Shown here: piece by piece, positions 60,333-64,000 of the stretch
Numbering within the stretch: the stretch's first letter is position 1
Layout: each line of letters begins with the position of its first letter
NCBI GenBank assembly: GCA_041746105.1
Contig: JBGTHP010000036.1
Location: 11,855 to 75,854, forward strand
Direction: 5' to 3'
Origin: JBFHRE01 sp041746105
GTDB taxonomy: Bacteria; Actinomycetota; Acidimicrobiia; Spongiisociales; ZC4RG35
Length of the DNA: 64,000 bases
Program-made: the position numbers and the translations under genes
Notes under the pieces: generated by a model
Databases searched by the model: none
The model's input: only the letters and a program-made list of their open reading frames with translations
Told to the model about the DNA's origin: nothing

Positions 60333-61328
60333 GTGAGTACGGTCGGTCTGGTTCTTGGCGGAGGAGGAGTCACCGGAGCCGCCTTTGAAATGGCGGCCCT
60401 CATGGCGTTGGAGCTTGCCACCGGCTGGAACCCAAACAGCGCCGAGGTGGTTGTCGGTACCTCGGCGGGTGCATTCGTTGCGGCGGTTCTCCGCAACGAC
60501 CGTCTCGACCTCGACTCTCTGGTGCATCAGGGCGATAGCCGACTCGATGTGGCCGCTCGGATTTCCCACCATCTATTCAGTCGGCGCCCCGGTGTCAAAG
60601 TCGGTGACTGGTTGCGCCATGGACTGGTTCCAGGGGTACGGCGCCCCGGCCTGACATTGCTTCTCGGGTCACCGGCACCTTGGGAGGCGAGCGGCCTCGC
60701 GGATTGGGTCCGGGACCATGTGGGCGACGCCGCCGACCAGTGGCCTGACAAGCCGACGCTGATAACCGCTTTCGACATTCAGTCGAAAAGGCGCGTCGTT
60801 TTTGGATCGGAAGGCGCGCCGGAGATCAGTCTGGCCGATGCAGTCACCGCATCTTCTGCCATTCCCGTGGTGTTCCGCCCGTACGAGGTCGCCGGCCGCA
60901 GCTATGTCGATGGCGGTGTTGTCTCCGGCACCCATGCCGATCTTCTGCTCGGCTCAGACCGGCCCCTCGACCTGGTCCTGATCCTCGCGCCGATGGCTGC
61001 GGCCGAAGATCGAGACGGGGCATGGTTCCACGAGAAGGTTTTTGACCGGGTCGGTCGGACTGCCCTCGATTCCGAACTCGCCCAGATCAGCGAGCAGTGG
61101 CCGTCGACGGACACAGTTGTGCTCAGGCCCAGCCCCCATGTGCTGGCCTCGATGCGTCCCAATTACATGGATCCTAAAGGGGCGGTTCCGACCTTCATTC
61201 GGACGCTGGTTTCGATGCGACGGATGCTCGCGCAGAGCGACGTGTGGCCGGTCCTACACCGTCATCTCGTGTCGAAATCCACCGGAAACGATGGATCCCT
61301 GGCGCGGAAAATCGGCGTGTCAGGATGA
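60333..61328 (+). CDS. Patatin-like phospholipase family protein
   Basis: 331 residues from GTG 60333. Oxyanion motif VLGGGGVTGAAFE (G9-G15), nucleophile in VVGTSAGAF (S44) and catalytic Asp in YVDGGV (D193). So a Ser-Asp dyad acyl hydrolase of the patatin/RssA class. An earlier in-frame GTG at 60312 exists, but the TATCCT 8 bases before 60333 favours the later one. Substrate unknown. Confidence 0.9.
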   Translation: MSTVGLVLGGGGVTGAAFEMAALMALELATGWNPNSAEVVVGTSAGAFVAAVLRNDRLDLDSLVHQGDSRLDVAARISHHLFSRRPGVKVGDWLRHGLVPGVRRPGLTLLLGSPAPWEASGLADWVRDHVGDAADQWPDKPTLITAFDIQSKRRVVFGSEGAPEISLADAVTASSAIPVVFRPYEVAGRSYVDGGVVSGTHADLLLGSDRPLDLVLILAPMAAAEDRDGAWFHEKVFDRVGRTALDSELAQISEQWPSTDTVVLRPSPHVLASMRPNYMDPKGAVPTFIRTLVSMRRMLAQSDVWPVLHRHLVSKSTGNDGSLARKIGVSG

Positions 61329-61350
61329 CCACCGCCGAGCCCAAGCTGCA

Positions 61351-61555
61351 ATGAGCATCGTCGATCACTTTCGTGAGATCCACGGAAGCGGCTGTTGTCG
61401 TATCGCGCCGCAGACGCCGATGTTGTGTACGCGACCGGGTGGATAGACGGAGTCGAAATTGGCTCGGTGGCCTCTCGCCCGGTGCCCTTTGCAACACGGC
61501 CAACCGGACTCACGTGGTCGAGGCGCGAGCGCTCCTCGAATTCGGCCTCATGTAG
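61351..61555 (+). pseudogene. Decayed isocitrate lyase/PEP mutase family gene
   Basis: Three frames together look like this family. Frame from 61351: MSIVDHFREIHGSGC, the usual N-terminal F-x2-LH-x2-G. Then an abrupt jump to a conserved late part in another frame, YRAADADVVYATGWIDGVEI and GSVASRPVPFATRPTGLT (cf. the RA-x-YxxAGADVVFxxGxxD motif near the end of the barrel), and finally VVEARALLEFGLM in a third frame. About 130 central residues, including the active site, are missing. It ends inside the convergent GntR gene's stop. Confidence 0.6.
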
Positions 61556-62273
61556 CCCGCCGGAGAACCGCTAGCTGAAACACACCGGTGACGTGCCACT
61601 CCCGGCTCAACATCACAGGGTCGCCGTTCTCGGTGTAGTCGACCTGTTCGATGAACATCAGCGGGACGCCTTCATCGACGTGCAGCGCCGCCGACTCGAA
61701 TGCGCCGGCCAGGGTCGGCTCCAACGTCGCCTCCCCATGCCCGACTCGATGTCCCAGGCTTTCGAACAACTGATACAGCGAACCGCTCAACGCCGAGTCG
61801 TTCACCTCGGCCAAGAAGGAGGACGGGATCACGTCATGCGAGTAGATGACAGGACGGCTGTCGGCCATTCTGATCCTTTCGACGTCGACAACGACGGCGT
61901 TGGGATCTAGGCCGAGACTGGTTCTTTCGTCTTCCGTAGGGGGACGGCGGTTGATTGCGAGAACAGTTCGACCTGCAGCGAATCCGGCGAGTTCGATGAG
62001 CCGGGTGTAGCTCATGTTCCTTTCCAACGAGTGCTTCAGGCCGGGACGGAATGCGACGTACGTGCCAGACCCGTGGACCCTGGACAGGTAACCGTTCTCG
62101 ACCAAGCCTCGGACTGCTTCCCTGATCGTGGCCCGCGAGACACCAAATTCCCTACCCAGCTCATCCTCGGGTGGCAGTTGTGAGCCGACGGAAAGTGATC
62201 CGTGGAGGATCTTCGCGAGGAGTTGATCCCGCACCCTGTCCGCGAGGAGTTGGCGATTCTGAGTCACCGTCAT
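61548..62273 (-). CDS. GntR-family (HutC/UTRA) transcriptional regulator
   Basis: 241 residues from ATG 62273, overlapping the permease stop (ATGA). N-terminal winged HTH: VRDQLLAKILHGSLSVGSQLPPEDELGREFGVSRATIREAVRGL; C-terminal UTRA ligand domain with VVVDVERIRMADSRPVIYS and PLMFIEQVDYTENGDPV. Coupled to two ABC permeases, so it likely controls uptake of their substrate and is encoded at the end of the same operon. Confidence 0.9.
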   Translation of the reverse strand: MTVTQNRQLLADRVRDQLLAKILHGSLSVGSQLPPEDELGREFGVSRATIREAVRGLVENGYLSRVHGSGTYVAFRPGLKHSLERNMSYTRLIELAGFAAGRTVLAINRRPPTEDERTSLGLDPNAVVVDVERIRMADSRPVIYSHDVIPSSFLAEVNDSALSGSLYQLFESLGHRVGHGEATLEPTLAGAFESAALHVDEGVPLMFIEQVDYTENGDPVMLSREWHVTGVFQLAVLRRAT

Positions 62274-63124
62274 CCGCCTTGCACCAACCGTGTCGCCCGA
62301 CGCCGGTAAAGGGCGGAGGCGGCGAGAAGCGTGCTCACCGAAACGGCGAGCAACGTCGTTGCGGTGGCGTTGACGACCGGTGAGACCCCGCGTCGAATCG
62401 ATGAGAACAGATAGATGGGCAGCGTCTGGGACTGGCCTCTCGTGAAGAACGCGATGATGAAATCGTCGAAGCTGAAGGTGAAGGTGAGGAGAAACCCGGC
62501 CACGATGGCCGGCGTCAAAAGCGGCAAGGTCACGTTGAAAAGTGTCCTGATCGGGGGTGAATAGAGATCGCTCGAAGCCTCGATCACCGAGGCGTCGAGG
62601 CTTCGGAGCCTGGTTCTCACAAGTATCGCCACAATCGCGATCCCGAAAACGGAGTGCCCTGCGACAACGGACGCAAAACCGAGTCCGAGCCGGACGTCGG
62701 ATGCAGGCAGGAGATACGCGATCCATCCGTTCAGCCAGTCCGTAGCAGTGACGATGAAAATCAGCAGTGAGAGCCCCAGAACGATTCCGGGAACGACGAT
62801 AGCCAGGTTGACAAAGAGGTCGAAAGCCCTGCGTATCAGGCGTGGAGCACTCCGCATCGAGATGGCGGCGGCGGTGCCGATCAAGGTCGAAAGAACTCCC
62901 GACACCAAGGCAATCGAAATGGACGTACGGAATGCCCTGACGACAAAAGGATCGCTCCAGGCCACGCCGTACCACTGAAACGAGAACCCGGTCAGTTCGG
63001 CGACATGGCGACCTGAGTTGAAGGAGAACAAGACCACCACAGCGATCGGCAGGAAGAGAAATACGTACACGCCGTATGAATAGATCTTCAAAACCCGGTC
63101 GATCCACGACTTGCGGTTGTTCAT
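62270..63124 (-). CDS. ABC transporter permease, PotC-like
   Basis: 284 residues, six spans. FLPIAVVVLFSFNSGR at the first span and TFTFSFDDFIIAFFTRGQSQTLP near the end are typical of the PotC (spermidine/putrescine) permease group. It forms a heterodimer with the upstream permease. The ATG overlaps that gene's TGA. Confidence 0.9.
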   Translation of the reverse strand: MNNRKSWIDRVLKIYSYGVYVFLFLPIAVVVLFSFNSGRHVAELTGFSFQWYGVAWSDPFVVRAFRTSISIALVSGVLSTLIGTAAAISMRSAPRLIRRAFDLFVNLAIVVPGIVLGLSLLIFIVTATDWLNGWIAYLLPASDVRLGLGFASVVAGHSVFGIAIVAILVRTRLRSLDASVIEASSDLYSPPIRTLFNVTLPLLTPAIVAGFLLTFTFSFDDFIIAFFTRGQSQTLPIYLFSSIRRGVSPVVNATATTLLAVSVSTLLAASALYRRRATRLVQGG

Positions 63125-64000
63125 AGGAGCGGTGCGTCCTGTCCTTGGGCCGCGATTCGGCGCGTGAAACGCATATAGGCGCCGATCAAAACCATTATCA
63201 ACGCAATAAAGGTGACGGCGACGGCTGCGCCAAACGGCCAGTTGCGGGACTGGAAGAACAGGTCGGCGAGGGTGTTGCCGAGAAAGTAGGTCTGACCGCC
63301 GCCGAGCAGAACCGGGATCAGGTATTCGCCGAGCACGGGAACAAACACCAAAAGCGCGCCCGAAACGACTCCGGGTGCCGACAGCGGAAGGGTCACCTGG
63401 CGAAAGGTTGCCCAAGGTCCTGCCCCCAGATCCTTTGATGCGTGTCTGAGTGAGGCATCGACTCGTTCTAGCGATACGTAGATCGGGAGAACCATGAGGG
63501 GGAGGTAGTTGTACACGATTCCCAGCAACACCGCCCCCTGTGTGTTGAGCAGCCGCACCGAGCCGAACCCGAGCGCCTCGAGTACCCGAGGTAGTCCCTT
63601 GTTACCGAGAATGAAGACCCATGCATAGGTTCGGATCAAAAAAGATGTCCAGAACGGAAGAACCACCAATGCCAGCAGGACGTACTTTCGTTTTCCGCCT
63701 CGGGTTGCCATGAAATATGCAAGCGGATAGGCCACCAGCAGGCACAACACCGTCCCTGCCGCTCCCAACCGGAGGGTGTTGAGAAGGGGGACGATCCTGG
63801 TGCCGAGTAGCGAATACTGCTCGAGGGTGAGCGCAGCAGCGTATCCACCGTTGGGGCCGCGCCGTCCCAACGAGAAAATGATCAGCACAACGACCGGCGC
63901 GACGAGAAAGACCAGATACCAGAACGTTCCAGGCGTCGAAAGGACGAACAGCAGCCTGCGTAGCCGGCGATCCGCGCGGGGTGCAGGCCGATCGGCCTGC
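63121..64000 (-). CDS. ABC transporter permease, PotB-like, 5' end outside
   Basis: At least 293 residues; the frame is still open at base 64000. Six spans with GTFWYLVFLVAPVVVLIIFSL, and the EAA-type loop KDLGAGPWATFRQVTLPLSAPG that meets the ATPase. Related to PotB. The ATPase and the substrate-binding protein would be expected upstream, beyond the window. Confidence 0.88.
   Translation of the reverse strand, partial: QADRPAPRADRRLRRLLFVLSTPGTFWYLVFLVAPVVVLIIFSLGRRGPNGGYAAALTLEQYSLLGTRIVPLLNTLRLGAAGTVLCLLVAYPLAYFMATRGGKRKYVLLALVVLPFWTSFLIRTYAWVFILGNKGLPRVLEALGFGSVRLLNTQGAVLLGIVYNYLPLMVLPIYVSLERVDASLRHASKDLGAGPWATFRQVTLPLSAPGVVSGALLVFVPVLGEYLIPVLLGGGQTYFLGNTLADLFFQSRNWPFGAAVAVTFIALIMVLIGAYMRFTRRIAAQGQDAPLL

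Noticed and set aside
62274..63107. Extension of the GntR regulator to 519 residues
   Set aside because: The extra part is an out-of-frame reading of the PotC-like permease.
1..64000. tRNA, rRNA, CRISPR, IS elements, prophage
   Set aside because: Looked for in the gaps; none seen, and gaps are mostly under 100 bases.

Overview
The window is a dense, GC-rich chromosomal core region with 57 protein-coding loci (two of them broken) and very little spacer DNA. The longest stretch without an intact gene is about 220 bases at 61329-61547, and it is filled by a gene remnant. The organism is almost certainly an actinobacterium. Evidence: a recognisable mycothiol synthase (mshD), the phosphatidyl-myo-inositol mannoside gene trio pimA-acyltransferase-pgsA, and a gene order from the prepilin peptidase through aroE, mltG, ruvX, alaS, rarA, aspS, hisS, MBL hydrolase, rel, apt, secF/D, yajC, ruvB/A/C, yebC, pdxT/S, pimA to thrS that matches the order known from Mycobacterium. 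Missing or swapped neighbours suggest a deep lineage, perhaps Acidimicrobiia; that is inference.

Layout. 1-6000 (minus): rluB, scpB, scpA, an HD protein, a DksA/TraR protein, ald, a NUDIX hydrolase and pyrG. 6054-7436 (plus): a membrane Ser/Thr kinase, divergent from pyrG. 7551-11323 (minus): a chromate-type transporter, an acyl-CoA ligase and a frameshifted enoyl-CoA hydratase. 11368-20288 (minus): the pyrimidine operon pyrR-B-C-carA-carB-pyrD-pyrF, with a PyrR-binding hairpin and a small leader ORF in front. 20330-23990 (minus): nusB, efp, aroB, aroK, aroC. 24010-31224 (minus): prepilin peptidase, a DUF4388 protein, aroE, mltG, ruvX, alaS and a small membrane protein. 31263-52265 (minus): the long conserved block from a sugar-dehydrogenase-like lipoprotein and rarA to pgsA. 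52355-55695 (plus): an EF-G-like GTPase and citrate synthase. 55696-58136 (minus): an unknown membrane protein coupled to thrS. 58327-61555: an aminoglycoside-phosphotransferase-fold pseudokinase, a 59-residue zinc ribbon, mshD, a patatin-like hydrolase and a decayed isocitrate-lyase/PEP-mutase family gene. 61548-64000 (minus): a GntR/UTRA regulator coupled to two polyamine-type ABC permeases, the outer one cut by the window edge.

Two features run through the whole window. Genes in operons overlap by 1-4 bases (ATGA, GTGA, TTGA, TGATG), implying translational coupling. Many transcription-unit heads carry a TANNNT or GATACT hexamer only 6-8 bases before an ATG or GTG and no Shine-Dalgarno sequence, the signature of leaderless mRNAs.

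The most interesting local observations are the pyr leader (PyrR hairpin whose 3' arm contains the ribosome site of a 32-codon leader ORF that ends on the pyrR start codon), the pseudokinase lacking both catalytic aspartates, and the 59-residue zinc ribbon. I found no tRNA, rRNA, CRISPR array, insertion sequence or prophage.
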